A stretch of 64,000 bases of DNA from Rutstroemia sp. NJR-2017a BVV2 (GCA_002946415.1 NJPS01000037.1:423563-487562); one strand, 5' to 3'; positions 12,401 to 24,175 are shown, counted from the stretch's first letter. Numbers and translations: made by a program. The notes: generated by a model not told the origin, from the sequence alone.

Positions 12401-14814
12401 TGATTGTAAATTTGAACCTACCTGGTAATTTGGTATATAACTAGTAGTACCTGTAGTACTTGGTAAGGTATTCTAGTATATATATATTAATATCCTCTTA
12501 CCTTATTTTCTCTAGCAATAGTAATAGCTTATATACAGATAGGTATCCGAAATATCGATATAACTATTTCAGCTCTTTTTCTATTATATAGGTTTATATA
12601 ATTGCTTCCTCTTTCTTTAGAAATATCCAAGGATATCCCTATTTCCAGATAATAGAGATAATATTATCTCCTTATACAAGGACATTATATAAGTTATCAA
12701 ACTGTATATTCATCTTATCTATATCCTGGATATAGTAGAGAAAGAGAGTATTAGCTATAACAATATAGAAGATAATTGTACCTACTAGTATACTAATAAC
12801 AATAGTACTTTTAATACTTGTTATTCCTTTCCCGAAGTAGATTATATAGTCCTTGTTATCTACTTAGATAAGTACAATACTGGGATCTTCTCGCTATAGT
12901 ACTTGAAATTAAGGTTCTCCTACTATAGAGATACCAGATACTTCACTATCCGGTATAATCTCCTGGAACTTGGCTATAGAGTATCGTTCCTCAAAGATAA
13001 AGATCTCTTTGTACTATACTTGAGATAGCTTTAAGTCCTCTTATATAAAGAGGTATATAGTGCTTTAGTCAAGAAATATACTAATTATCTACTAGCTATC
13101 GATTAGGCTAAGCTCTGTAAGTATCTACTTATATATAATTCCTCTTTAATCTTCTAGTATTTCTTCTTCTTGTTGCTCTTCTTTGTACTAGATATACTAC
13201 TCTACTTTACTATCGCTTAAGCTTTCTTCTACTATTAGTTGCTCTTTATAATCGTCAAATACTTTCTTTACTTCTGTACTAGGATAGTTTATAGACTAGT
13301 ATCCTTCCTTTTTATATATAAAGTACTTCTTTCTAGATTATCCTAGATATTTACAAGGTATTTGTATTCTTATAGTCCACCTTCCTCGAATAAAGGACTA
13401 TTATAGAGTATTACAACTGTAACGGGTATAAGAATCTTCATATTTTCGGTTAACCTAATACTGCTTATCTGTAACGAATATAGTAGATTGCTGATAGTTA
13501 TATATAGTAATAGTAATAGAGTTATATAGATCTAAGTATACTAACTCAAAGGTATCTAATAGCTTATATAGTATAAAGCTACAATTAGGTATATCTTAGT
13601 ATATATTGAGAACTTGATTCTGTAGATTATACTTATTCTGATACTTATATAACAAGCTCTTCTATAAAGTATAGATTTTATCAAAGAGTAGTTCTAGGTA
13701 TTATAGCTTAGTCTTATTAGAGTATTGCTATTGTATACTTTGATATATAATAGACCTCTACTCAGATAAATAAATCTACTTTCGTTCGCTTATCTCGAAG
13801 TACTCCTAGATCATATCTTATATTATACAAAAAAAGAAGTTTCTCTCTAAGATCTGATTAAAGAAGTAATCCAATACCCGATCTCTTAAAATAGATAAGA
13901 ATCCGAAGATATATATTTCTAGAGATAAGCCTGCTTTTGTATAATAGTCCTAGAAGATTCTGAGCTTGATATCGATCACTTCGTATATTTCACTATTATA
14001 CTTTTTCCGGTCGTCATTTAAGAGCTTATATAGATTACTTAGCTGCTTGCTATATACCGAGGGGTCCTGTATAGTAATGATTGCGGAATCTAAAGCAAGA
14101 TATAGGATACTACTGATACAGCTAGAAGGATTCCAAATAGGGGTAAGATACTGAACCTGGGCTTCCCTGCCAATTTCTGGTATATATACCGGTTTCTTGG
14201 CCTCTTACCGCTTTAGCAGGTTTCGGTCCACATCTAGAGCTATGGAAGAGGTCTACAGTACTTCTACTATAGGTCGAAGGAGACTAGTTTGCTTACCTAA
14301 AGCCTTTACTTTAGGAGATCTACAGTAGGTCCCAAGTTACTAGAACTCCTCTTCTATTCATTTATAGAGTTTCTCTTCCCTAAGAAGTACTATAAAGACC
14401 TTAGTATATAATCTGCCTCTAATAATATCTTGAACAAATACTCTTCATTCTATTATATATATTTATAGTTGACAGAGGAATACTATACTAGCTAAAACAA
14501 ATAACTCTTTTATCCATTCTTCGAAATCATTATAGTATACAATCTATAGATTATAGTTAGTTTCTTTTACTTATATAGTCTATATAATAAATTGGATAAT
14601 ATAGGTAGTAACAGTAGTCTTCATACAGAATAACTTATCTGAGAAATCGTAGTCCTTGTAGAGCAGTATAGTATTAATTACATACTAACTCCATCCTTCA
14701 GGGATATAGTCTTGGGATACTATTATAGATATAGGTTACTATATACGAATCGGGGTACCTTGCTGGTCTACAGTTGAGGAGGACACTTGACCAACGACCG
14801 AAGTATACAGTGAT

Positions 14815-14836
14815 ATCAATAGGATCAACTATTGAT
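14815..14836 (-). promoter_or_regulatory. hairpin just inside the 5' LTR of copia B
   Basis: The same 8 bp perfect stem (ATCAATAG / CTATTGAT) with a 6 nt loop as at 2436-2457, 3 nt from the LTR. It survives although the surrounding DNA is mutated. Confidence 0.55.
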
Positions 14837-14839
14837 CAG

Positions 14840-15210
14840 TATTGGTTGAACCTTCTAATAAAAGTAATATACTCAAAAGGGGGAAGATCCAACAAAATCA
14901 CGTGAACTTGTGCCGACGTTTACCCGGGACACTAGGCTGAGCGCACAATGGCCAGCTTATATCAATGGGTAAAATCGTCTTATTCTTCTACAACTAACTG
15001 GCCGTACAATGGCTTATTTATAGTATATAATAAGTGCACTCCGAAGCTCCTTTTAATACTCTCCAGTACTCCAGCTTCGGCATATGCAGATGCATAGGTA
15101 GGCATGCAGCGACCTAAAATGCATGCAGCCATTTTGATGGGGTACGCTTTATGCCTGAGGCATGATGGCCCGTGCGGCCATTGCCTGGCCGAAGCACCGA
15201 TGTTCCGACA
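14840..15210 (-). repeat. 5' LTR of copia B (371 bp, nearly unmutated)
   Basis: Keeps most CpG/CpA positions seen in the preserved 3' LTR of copia A, for example CACGTGA, CCCGGGACAC and GCCTGAGGCATGATGGCC, while its partner at 9067-9437 has lost them. Confidence 0.92.
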
Positions 15211-16950
15211 ATTACAGATAAGATAATTAGGTAGAATTACTACTACTTATACAGTTTGCTTATAATACTATAGAGGTAACTACTATAAATATAATACCGG
15301 TATATACCAATTTTAGCTTCGAACCCAAAGTATATAATATATAGTTACTAGATATAGCAAAATCAGATATAGCAATAACGAAAGTAGAAGATCTCAGGAA
15401 TCTATATAAATAATTATCACTTGATATCAAGTTTATAGTATAATAGATAGTATACTACTATAATACAAAGTATAGTATAGAACCAATATTTAAGAAGGAA
15501 GATAAAGTTTATCTTTTTAGACGAAATATTAATATAAAAAGATTAAACAATAAACTGGATTATAAGAAACTAGGACTCTTCAAAATCATTAAAGTAATTG
15601 AACTAATTAACTATCGCCTCGAATTACTAAAAACAATGAATATATACTCGGTATTTTATATTTCACTTTTAGAACCAGTATTACTAGGAACACCAAATAT
15701 ATTTTATACCGAAATTGAACTAGTTAACCTAAATACTGAATATAAAGTTGAAGAGATATTAGATCAAAAATATATTAGAGAAAAGCTTTATTATTTAATC
15801 AAATAGGAAGAATACCTATACTCGGAAAATATATAGAAACCAATCAAGAACCTGAACTATCTACAAGATTTGGAGAAATTCTATCTAAGGAATCCTCGAC
15901 TTCCAATCAAATAGCTAGTTCAGAATCACTTATCGAAAAAAGCTCGAAGATCGAAAGATCGATCTTGGAAAAACTAGATACTTAAAGAGTTTATTCGGTT
16001 TACTTAATTTATTCCTTTTCTAACCTCTCTTTCTTTTCAAACTCTTTTAGTATATCTATTGTATATAGATTATATTATAATATTTTTCCAGCTTTCTCCT
16101 TTAGTTTTCGCTACTATTTCTTTAAACGAAGAATCTTCGCTATAGTTTCTTCTTTCTCGGCCTCTAAGCAAACCTCTTCACACTATATTGCTATCCAGAA
16201 AGAAACAGAAGTTCCAAATATATTATAAGAATCATAACCAATACTTTTGGTATATTCCCTATAATGATCTGTTCTAGAAAGAATATAATATTTTAGGTTC
16301 TTCTCAGAACAATAAGAATACTTTACCGATATTATCTTTCCTTTCTCTTTGGTTCGAAGATAAATTAAATAACAACTTCTTGAGGATTTGGATAATTCCT
16401 TAGATATAATGAAGAAGAAAAGAGCGAGATATTTATTAAAAACCTAAGTAGATACTTTATACTATTATAATAAGTATCGGGATAATGCTAGACTAGAAAG
16501 GAGATAATATTATAATATACTTAGAATAAGAGCCTAAGGACCTTAGACTCAGAGAGTAGCTAACCACTATTCGGTAAGGTCGAACTGTTATATAAAGATT
16601 ATATAATAAAGTAGAGTTCAGATATCTATACCTATAATACAGAGATAGGAAAAAGGTATCTACGATTATCGATATACCTTTATAAGGAACGGTACTATAG
16701 GAATAAAGTATCTAGGAATAGATAGATACTAGAGTAATTAATAATATCTTTAGTAGAACCTTAAGTTAGAATCATATAATATTCTAGTAGTTTCCAGTAA
16801 TCTTAGTAGTAGGAATTGATAGAACTAATAGGATAATAGAGAATGAAGATCTATATAACTAGATAGTTTTCCTTAGTATATAGAGCTTTGTACTTAATAA
16901 TAATTACTATTTATTTATCTACTATTACAATTACGATCGATTCTCTATAT
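15211..16950 (+). mobile_element. Ty3/gypsy chromovirus, right part (integrase end, chromodomain, 3' region)
   Basis: Continues the gypsy pol frame after the ATTAC duplication: a TTTGMSPFFANYGF-like block near 15,270-15,320, then a long tail ending in a chromodomain-like sequence near 15,790-15,870 that reads LYYLIKQEEYPYSENIQKPIKNL through RIP-type stops and changes (chromodomains have YLVKWxGY...TWEP). The reading frame ends about 15,985. From there to about 16,950 the sequence is non-coding and AT-rich and presumably holds the 3' UTR and LTR, but with no second LTR in the window I cannot set the borders. Confidence 0.7.
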
Positions 16951-16999
16951 AATTATTATCAATAATAAACTTATAATAGTACTATTAATTACTACAATC

Positions 17000-19310
17000 T
17001 CTAGTACTCGAAACCCTAACTATTTCTATATAACTCAGAAGATAAATATTTATAACAAAGATATAATTATAATAGAAGTACTAGAGATAGTTTATTCTCT
17101 AGAAGAAGTAGAATCAGAATCTATACTAAGTAAAATAAGTAAGGATTCAGTTAATGAAAATATAGAAAATAACTAAGAACTATAGAATTTAACTAATCAG
17201 AGTCTAGAAAGATTATATAATATATAGTCTAAACTAATTAAACTAAAGTAATATCAGTTTCCAATACCCGAAAATTTATATATTAAATCTGATTCTAACT
17301 CAAATTCTATAATTCTTGAAACAGAATTAATAAATAAGGTTCTAAATACTAGTAGTATTATTCTAAGAACTTCTGAAATTAGTAATATAATCGATAAATT
17401 CAATATTCTAGTAGAAGGATATCAAACTTATAATTTATATTCAGTACTATACTATACCTTTAATATATTTCTCTTATCAAGAGATAAGAGAATCTATCGC
17501 AATCAGTTTTTATTAGAATCTTAGAATTGGACTGAAACAATATAATATATATATATATCAGAATAGAGGAAAATAGCAGAAAGAGAGCTAGAGATATTAA
17601 TAAGGAAAGGGACTTTTGAGTATATTCCCAAACTTATAAATAATTATATTCTATTTCTACTTAAATAGATATTAAAGTACAAATTCGATATTAATAGTTT
17701 TCTCGACTTATTTAAAATGAGATTTTATATAAGAGGTAACCTATAGTATACAGAAGACGATATATATATAGCTATATTAGTAGCTTAAACCTTCTATACT
17801 ATTATAGTAATAATTGTAGTATTCGATCTAAATATACAGTAATATAATATTATCAATATATTTATTAATACTACCTTATATCTACCTATTTGCTATAAAG
17901 CTCTACTAGGATTTGATAAGTCAGGACTAGTCCTTATAGTATATCGAGTACTTTATAGTCTCAAAATATCATTTAATTTATAGTATTCGCTATTAGTATC
18001 GGTACTTGAAGATCTAGATATTTTGCAAATTCCAGGTATCAATTACTTGTTTACAAATAATTAGCTAATATTACTTTTCTATATCGACGATATTATAGTA
18101 GTTTATCACCCAAAGTATATAGCTAGAATAGACGAATTCGAGTATAAGCTAATATAGAGATTTGAAATCAGAGTAATAGGAAAAATTAATTATTTTCTTG
18201 AAATTAGAATTGTTTGGAAAAGAGAAGAACAAAAGCTCTTCTTAATCTAGGATTCCTATATTCAAAAGATCTAAAAACGTTTTAATATCGAATCTTCCAA
18301 ATATACTAAAATCCTACTACTACAACAAAAACTAGTCAGGAACAAAGAAATAGTATCAGAATCTTAAACTAAAGTATATCAGAATTATATAGGATCTTTA
18401 ATCTATATAGTAATAATCTTATAGCCTAATATCGCAAAAGTAATATCGAAGCTAGTAGAGTTTCAGCAAAATCTATCTCAAAAGCATTTTGATACTACTA
18501 ACTACTATCTTCAATATCTTGTTACAACAAAGAACTTAGCTATAACCTACAATGGAAAAATCGATAAAAAGTATATATTTATAGTAGCTAGTAATGCTAT
18601 ATTCAGCAACAACCTAATTATAAGATTTAGCTCAAATGGATTTTGCTTTTAGTTATATAGAGGTGTAATCTACTATAAAGCAACGAAGTAATGAATAGTG
18701 ACTATATCTAGTATAGAAGTAGAGCTTCTAGTATTATCCTCTATAGCCAAAGAATTTATATAGTAGAAGAGACTGTTCGAGAATATCGGATTCGATCTAG
18801 AGAGAGAATTAGCTATTTTCTGCGATAATCAGCAGACTATTCGCCTTCTATATAAAGAGATACCTCGATTAACCACCAAATTGAAGTATATCGATATCTA
18901 TTTGTACTAGCTGAGGTAAGAAGTGCAATTAAAGAACCTGAACGTCAACTGGATCCCAACCGCCGATATGGTGGCAGATGGATTTACGAAGCTGCTGCCC
19001 CTTCAAAAGCATGCCAACTTCGTGAAACAGCTACGATTAGTTGATATTACTTAAGAACTAACAGAACTAGCAACTTAGATACAGAGCATCCAAGCTGAAG
19101 GGGGTATATGAAAATAAAGGTATTCGGAGGTACTCCGACAGGTAGTCGGATATACTCCGACAGTGGCAAATTTAGTGCATTCTAGACCATCAGTTATTTC
19201 CGTATTATTGCCACCTTCTAGAGGATATAAACCCTCTGTTTTCTCTGTAAATTAGTTCTGCAGATAGTTCAATACACATGCATTCTCAGCTCTAAAATCT
19301 CACAGCAACA
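17000..19310 (+). mobile_element. second Ty1/copia family relic (RT, RNase H, 3' LTR)
   Basis: A different copia family on the plus strand, truncated on the left. RT is readable from about 17,500: FDLNIQQYNIINIFIN, then FYIDDIIVVYHP (catalytic YxDD equivalent, near 18,080-18,115), then KINYFLEIRI. RNase H follows near 18,570-19,060, with SSIEVELLVLSSIAKEF, FCDNQQTIRLL and TADMVADGFTKLLPLQKH, the fungal copia C-terminus. The left is RIP-degraded with many stops; from about 18,890 onward the sequence is nearly normal. A polypurine tract GCTGAAGGGGG at 19,094-19,104 precedes the LTR. Confidence 0.85.
19105..19310 (+). repeat. 3' LTR of the second copia family (borders approximate)
   Basis: Non-coding, less mutated sequence that follows the polypurine tract. 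It contains a degenerate repeated GGTACTCCGACAG / GATATACTCCGACAG, a TATAAA-like promoter box near 19,219, and ends around TCTCACA/CAGCAACA. The matching 5' LTR is not in the window, so both ends are estimates. Confidence 0.5.
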
Positions 19311-19519
19311 CGGCTGGGAAGGGAATATCGGAGGTGCCAGTGATGCTGCTATGTATTGTTTTCCTTGTCACTACATTGGGACCAGTCGCTCTTTGTACAC
19401 GATTTGGCATATCACAACAGAGTAAAGTTGTAATTATTCATTGACTGCGAGTAATTGTGGCCCTAAGTATGCGTACTCCATGGATTCCCATGTTCTCATC
19501 ACCCTACTAATAATTCCTG
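19311..19519. other. junction between transposon block and gene block
   Basis: Base composition returns to about 45-50 percent GC. I see no gene or RNA signal here. Confidence 0.5.
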
Positions 19520-20250
19520 CTATACCACGATCTCCAGATTGAAACCAAGCCTTACTCCCTCTTCATCCCCGTCTTCATCCTTGTCGTCACATTCATCTTG
19601 GCCCTGCTCTCCAAATACTTTCTCAAGCTTGTGGCTGAATGTCGCTGCTGACGAACCGGATGTCTTGGCATCTTGATTCTTGATCATCATCATCTGCATA
19701 ACACCTTGTATCGACATCACCACTGGCGGAAACACTCGTTCTGCCAATATTGGCACCTATTGTACGTTCCATATCAACTTTGATGGATGAAATGGCTCCA
19801 AATAACTAGATCAAGGATTCTTCAATGATTCCAGAATACCTACAATGGTTTCCAAGCATTCTCTCGTGCTTCACGGAAGACCGGGTGTATGGGTGCAGAA
19901 GGAGCGCATGCGCCGATGAGGTTGGAACGTCGAAAATAAAGATCGAACTGCAAGGTAATCTGGAAGCCCATCGAAGAATCTGCATCTCCAAAAATGGAAG
20001 CCCCCGTATTGAGGGAGAAACTCGGTCGATTTGCCTGAGTAAGAACTGGTCCACGTCTCCAGAAACAACTCAGAACCTTAGCATGACGGCCTTTTTCATC
20101 AGCTAATTCTCACCGACCTTGTTGGTGTGTCGAACAGGGATTTTAATTGACTTCATCGTTGAAGAGAATTTGTCCATTTCGAAGAATTGGATTGAGGAAA
20201 TAGATCTTAGTGGGGTTGATTAACCAGGAGATTTGAACTCACCTTGGGCG
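19520..20250 (-). CDS. possible multi-exon unknown gene or gene relic
   Basis: Weak candidate. On the minus strand ATGCCGCCCAAG is directly followed by a good donor GTGAGT (start about 20,250). A downstream open stretch at 20,054-19,806 contains GASIFGDADSSMGFQITLQF in one frame. A TAG acceptor at 19,757-19,759 opens a 78-codon stretch ending at 19,520 with an acidic tail (DECDDKDEDGDEEG). I could not join these into one frame with confidence and recognise no family. It may be a decayed gene. Start codons other than the ATG near 20,250 would be non-ATG. Confidence 0.25.
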
Positions 20251-20432
20251 GCATTACGGTGCCCCGTACGGAATGCGTGGTCTTAGATACTATAAGTGCG
20301 GAGACAAAGTAGAAAGTGGTTGGTGGGTGATGGGGATGAGGATGGGGATGGGGATGGGAATAAGACAGGGATAACCGTGGCAATAGGGGGCGTGCTAATC
20401 GTCGGCATTCCACTACCTCTCCTCTTCAGTAT

Positions 20433-20760
20433 AGGAAAACCAGCCCGATTTAGAACAATATACTATAGCTGTTTATTGGTATTAGAATAATATCCTAAAG
20501 ATTCTAAATCATTATAAACTCTGAGATGTTGTAAGATACTAAGATATTGGAAGATACTAAGATATTATAAGACTTCAAGATATTATACGATCCTAAGATA
20601 TTGTACAACTTTGAGATATTATAAAGCTCTAAGATATTGTGAGACTCTCAAATATTACATATCTCTAAGATATTATAATGCTTTCATTGTCCAAGCAACG
20701 TTTGAGTAATATTGTCGGCCTGCTATTTCTGCACCGTAGAGCTTCTCTCCTATGAGCGTA
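20433..20760 (+). repeat. dispersed repeat, copy 1 (related copy inside the intron at 52.1 kb)
   Basis: Starts around CCCGATTTAGAACAATAT and ends around TTGTCGGCCTGCTATTTCTG. It matches 52,090-52,250 on the same strand in its left part (GATTTAG..CAATAT.., GTTTA.TG.T.TT.GAA, TCCTAAAG) and right part (TTTCATTGTCC, ATTGTCGGCCTG). Between the two shared parts this copy carries an 18 bp tandem array. Nature unknown; it could be a small non-autonomous element or solo LTR. Confidence 0.6.
20516..20676 (+). repeat. 18 bp tandem repeat, nine units
   Basis: Nine consecutive units of about 18 bp (first one 17 bp), consensus near AAGACTCTAAGATATTRT, each ending in a GATATT core. Units start at 20516, 20533, 20551, 20569, 20587, 20605, 20623, 20641 and 20659. 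They are non-identical, with mostly transition differences, so the array is old or RIP-touched. Confidence 0.85.
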
Positions 20761-21126
20761 GCTTCCTCTTACATCAAGCCAGAATTGGCGTTACTTATGG
20801 AATCTGTTCTAGAATAGAGTCTATGGTATACTTTTATCGGATGCGGAGTGAGCCCAGTGGGTAGATAGGCTGCATACAGAAATAAGCTATCACACTAGAA
20901 AGGCCTTACATAAAAACTTTCACCATATCGAAAGTTGGGATTTAGGGCTCATTCGTACATCCCTCGGGTGGTAACCACGAAGTAGATATGGATCCATGTG
21001 GATTAAGTCACATATGTTAGATGTCTCATTAAGGATAGTATCAAACTTATAAATACATTGTAATCGTAGCACCTTCTAAAACCAAGCATAATTCGTCCTA
21101 AAACCGTGGCAAACGGCACTATTCGC
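20761..21126. other. non-coding stretch downstream of thymidylate synthase
   Basis: No open frame or RNA gene visible. It probably holds the 3' UTR of the thymidylate synthase gene. Confidence 0.5.
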
Positions 21127-22065
21127 CTAGACAGACATTTTCATGGCAATCGACTTATGAGGGTCATACCCCTTGATCTCGAAATCTTCTAATTTCCAGC
21201 CGTCAATGCTTCCACCTCTGTCACGCTTGATCTCTAGTTCTGGAAACTCCCTTGGCTCTCGTTCTAATTGTGTGCGAAGAGCATCGATGTGATCGAGATA
21301 TACATGCGCATCTCCCATAACATGCGTAAGACTCCCAGGGACGAGATCACAGACATGAGCGATCATATGGCAAAGGAGCGCATAGCTGGCGATGTTGAAT
21401 GGGACACCAAGTCCCATGTCACAGGATCTCTGATACAGTTGACAGTGGAGATGCCCTTTTGGTTTACCCACGCTACTCCCTTCTGCTGCCTGTCCTGGGA
21501 ACGAGACGTAGAACTGTGCAAACATATGGCAAGGTGGCAGCGCCATGATAGACAAGTCCCGGGGATTCCAAGCGGTGAGAATCATTCGGCGGTCGTAAGG
21601 ATCTGTTCGAAGCTTGTGTATAATTTCCGCCAGTTGGTCCACACCTTGGCCGGTATAGTCCGTGGACGAATCTTTGTATTCAGCGCCAAAATGTCGCCAT
21701 TGAAAGCCGTAGACTGGCCCAAGATCACCAACTTCCCGATGTGTTAAGCCTCTGCTATCTAGGAATTCCCGCGACCCGTTGCCATCCCAAATCTTGACCC
21801 CAGCTTCGCTCAGCGCGAGTGATGATGTGCTGCCCTGAATGAACCAAAGTAGCTCGGCGATAATGGCGCGAGTGAATACACGTTTTGTCGTGAGAAGAGG
21901 TAGGATCGGTCGCCCATTGTCGTTGAGCTTGAATTTAAGTGGCCGTGGTGCAAAGATAGACAGAGTTCCAGTCCCTGTCCGGTCTGGTCGTTTTTCCCCC
22001 TCGTCCAGAATCTCACGGATAAGATCCAGATATTGATGTTCTTCGTGTACTGACAGAGGCGCCAT
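21127..22065 (-). CDS. thymidylate synthase
   Basis: Makes dTMP from dUMP with methylene-tetrahydrofolate in de novo dTTP synthesis. Single exon of 312 residues starting at ATG 22065, the usual length for a fungal enzyme. Visible family blocks: DRTGTGT near residue 28 (phosphate-loop arginine region), LLTTKRV at 57-63, [10 protein letters not shown] at 71-80, the motif [13 protein letters not shown] with catalytic Cys179, then [18 protein letters not shown] at 212-228 (substrate phosphate and pyrimidine binding) and HVYLDHI at 254-260 (dUMP sugar binding). It ends IAMKMSV, close to the family C-terminus MKMAV that closes over the active site. No introns and no damage. It is the first clearly intact gene right of the transposon nest. 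Confidence 0.97.
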   Translation of the reverse strand: MAPLSVHEEHQYLDLIREILDEGEKRPDRTGTGTLSIFAPRPLKFKLNDNGRPILPLLTTKRVFTRAIIAELLWFIQGSTSSLALSEAGVKIWDGNGSREFLDSRGLTHREVGDLGPVYGFQWRHFGAEYKDSSTDYTGQGVDQLAEIIHKLRTDPYDRRMILTAWNPRDLSIMALPPCHMFAQFYVSFPGQAAEGSSVGKPKGHLHCQLYQRSCDMGLGVPFNIASYALLCHMIAHVCDLVPGSLTHVMGDAHVYLDHIDALRTQLEREPREFPELEIKRDRGGSIDGWKLEDFEIKGYDPHKSIAMKMSV

Positions 22066-23320
22066 TGCTACCGATCCCTCCGCGGAACCTTCCCAGAAGA
22101 ATGGGTTATCGGGATGAGTATTGATTGGTGAGATATGGTTGTAGAGAGTGCGAATCTACCAAATTGTGGCATTGAAGTGGTAGAAAACGCGTGGTCCCGC
22201 GATGTCGCGAAACACGCGCGCCACGTCGTGGCTTGAGATTTTCGACTGGGGTTAATTATCAGGGTCACATGCTCGCTTCTTAGCGTTACCCACTGTACAT
22301 ATCTCTTCCAGGGATTCTTACCCAATACAAATCACCTCCACCACAATTAATAATTGCACCCGTTGTCTGCCCGACGCCACGCGTAGAGGGGTAATCGTCT
22401 CCTAAGCCAAGTTGCTGCTCACACTATATATCAGTATTCTGATGGTAGAGCGTTCGATCTTGCAAAAATTGAGGGACAAGATACAAAGCCGGAACAGATC
22501 CCGGAAGTTTGGAACCTAATGTAAATAACGAGTACTATGTGCTCTAACCCCAGGTGCTCTGCTAGAAGTTACCTTTGTCACGGTTGCTCTGCTCTTGAGT
22601 CTTGACTGTGGAAGATCTACTCAATGAAATTGCCGTCCAACTGGGCCTAACTCGCACGCTTCTTTTGCACGTAAAACTATCTAATGAACCAGTATCCAAG
22701 CCAGACCGCTTGATTCGCTAGTATGCAACCATTATGACTTTGTAGAGGAACCCCTGGGACTAAAAAGTCTAAAATCGAACCAACAACCAAGACTGCCTTC
22801 ATGCAGCAGAAAACAAAAAGCGCTAAGCGCAACAAACACCAGCCAACGTCTATATCCCATCCCATTACGCGAAGCATGGAGACAACGCTTTCCCTTTGTG
22901 CTCATCCCAGCCAATCCATCAATCCCCCTTTATACCGGAATAGTCGATCGTCTAGACACTGCGAGGCTTTTCAGCCATTGTAACCTGTTGGTATCATTCG
23001 AGAACACTGCGGGAGAGGAGTATTTGCGCTAGAGGAGAGGAGGAAGATCTGCGCTGGAGGAGAGGAGGAAGGTCTGCGCTGGGAGAGAGGATGATCTGCG
23101 AGGAGCTATGCTGAAGTTTCGTTAGCCACAGATGTCTTAACAGTCTTAGTAATTGGGAAAGCATAAAGGTTGATGCCATAGAAGCAGAGCCGGTGCAACC
23201 TTGAACTAGCACAGAAGTAAAGGGGCACTGATCGTTAAAGGAACTTGGATCGTTGTTGTAGAAGAAAGGAATGCCTTACATGACTGTAATGAGCTTTGCA
23301 GATCCAAATATACTGTGCCG
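22066..23320. other. intergenic region between thymidylate synthase and F-box-like gene
   Basis: About 1.25 kb. The thymidylate synthase promoter should lie at its left end. Short frames exist on both strands but none has an ATG with coding character or splice support. At 23,010-23,110 there are two or three imperfect copies of a GGAGAGGAGGAAGRTCTGCGCT repeat. A tRNA-like GGTAGAGCG word at 22,445 does not fold with its flanks. Confidence 0.5.
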
Positions 23321-24175
23321 TCAATATCTACCTGGAACCACAGTCGACGAACCATCATCATCGTCGTCTTCAGCATAGGGCGCTGCGTATACGACCCCCC
23401 ACGAGATTTCGCAGCCAAGATCGGCAGATGTAATGAACAAAAACACTTCTAGCGCCTCCATCGTCAGATCCATGTACTCTGGAACCATACCGGCTCCTGG
23501 GCGAGCATCTTTGTCCGTAAGGATAATCACAGTTAGCTCCTGAATATGAAGATACCGGACAAGCGGACCGACGAGCCTCCACCGCGAGATTTTAGTTTCA
23601 AAACCCCGGGCATTTTCAAAGGGTTCAGCCTGCCACTTTAAGTACTTGGAGGTGCACTTTAGCGTGCCGTCGAGGGTTAGCGATAAAGTTTCAAATTTGC
23701 ATCTCAATCTGCCGAAGAGCAAAAGGAGGCTGCAGGTCCATTTGATGCTGTGATAGTTAAAGTATGTATTGCCGGTCATTTCGACGTGATTGACACGGCT
23801 CGGATCCTTGGTCGCATTTATAATAACATTATTCATTAATTTGCTAATCGTCGTGACAGGCTCGTGTACTGGCGCTGCCAAATACACCGTCTTTTGGAGA
23901 AATCGTCTAATACCGTCACTGTTGAGAGATAGTCTGCGCCAGTTGGTCTCCAGCGCAAATCTAAAGACGTTTCTTTTCCAAAATATCTCGCTCCCTATCC
24001 CATGGAGGTGTCGACATGTACAGAGAACGTTAATTGATATGGCTTTGCGCCATTGAGACTCATCCAGGAGAGAACGTTCGTGGGGATTTGTAATTGCCGT
24101 GTCCGCTATTAGCATGGCTTCGAGTATTAATTCCAGTATCTCTTTGTGCTCGTTAATTAGGAAGATAAATGGCAT
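23321..24175 (-). CDS. F-box-like protein of unknown function
   Basis: 284 residues from ATG 24175; the open frame extends further up but only from a TTG. The N-terminus EILELILEAML... with ...CRHLHGIGSEIFWKRNVF about 50 residues later resembles the F-box/leading-helix layout of many Pezizomycotina-specific proteins (LP-hydrophobic helix, then CR..H.....l......f), but a canonical LPxEI box is absent. The rest has beta-rich leucine-spaced segments (LRCKFETLSLTLDGTLKC, LVRYLHIQELTVIIL) and an acidic end EDDDDD. If it is an F-box protein it would act in an SCF ubiquitin ligase; that is inference. A possible donor at the 3' end (GTTCCAG|GTAGAT) leaves room for another exon. Confidence 0.6.
   Translation of the reverse strand: MPFIFLINEHKEILELILEAMLIADTAITNPHERSLLDESQWRKAISINVLCTCRHLHGIGSEIFWKRNVFRFALETNWRRLSLNSDGIRRFLQKTVYLAAPVHEPVTTISKLMNNVIINATKDPSRVNHVEMTGNTYFNYHSIKWTCSLLLLFGRLRCKFETLSLTLDGTLKCTSKYLKWQAEPFENARGFETKISRWRLVGPLVRYLHIQELTVIILTDKDARPGAGMVPEYMDLTMEALEVFLFITSADLGCEISWGVVYAAPYAEDDDDDGSSTVVPGRY

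Larger units (their letters stand above)
9067..15210 (-). mobile_element. Ty1/copia retrotransposon, copy B, full length 6,144 bp
   Basis: Same family as copia A, inverted relative to it and exactly the same length (6,144 bp). LTRs at 9067-9437 and 14840-15210, target duplication ATTAC. The coding order read on the minus strand is gag (about 14,790-13,080), protease/integrase (about 12,900-11,820), RT and RNase H (about 11,400-9,900). Almost the whole inside is RIP-degraded, including the RNase H region that is intact in copy A; only the outer LTR (14840-15210) is near-pristine. Equal length means the two copies have diverged by substitution with no net indel. The element is dead. Confidence 0.95.

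Noticed and set aside
2057..15215. Possible CRISPR or viral origin for the repeated blocks
   Set aside because: Repeat spacing, LTR structure, target duplications and gag-pol order fit LTR retrotransposons only.
21268..21747. 159-codon plus-strand frame
   Set aside because: Antisense shadow of thymidylate synthase.
22438..22520. tRNA-like GGTAGAGCG word
   Set aside because: No matching acceptor stem, anticodon arm or B box in the flanks.
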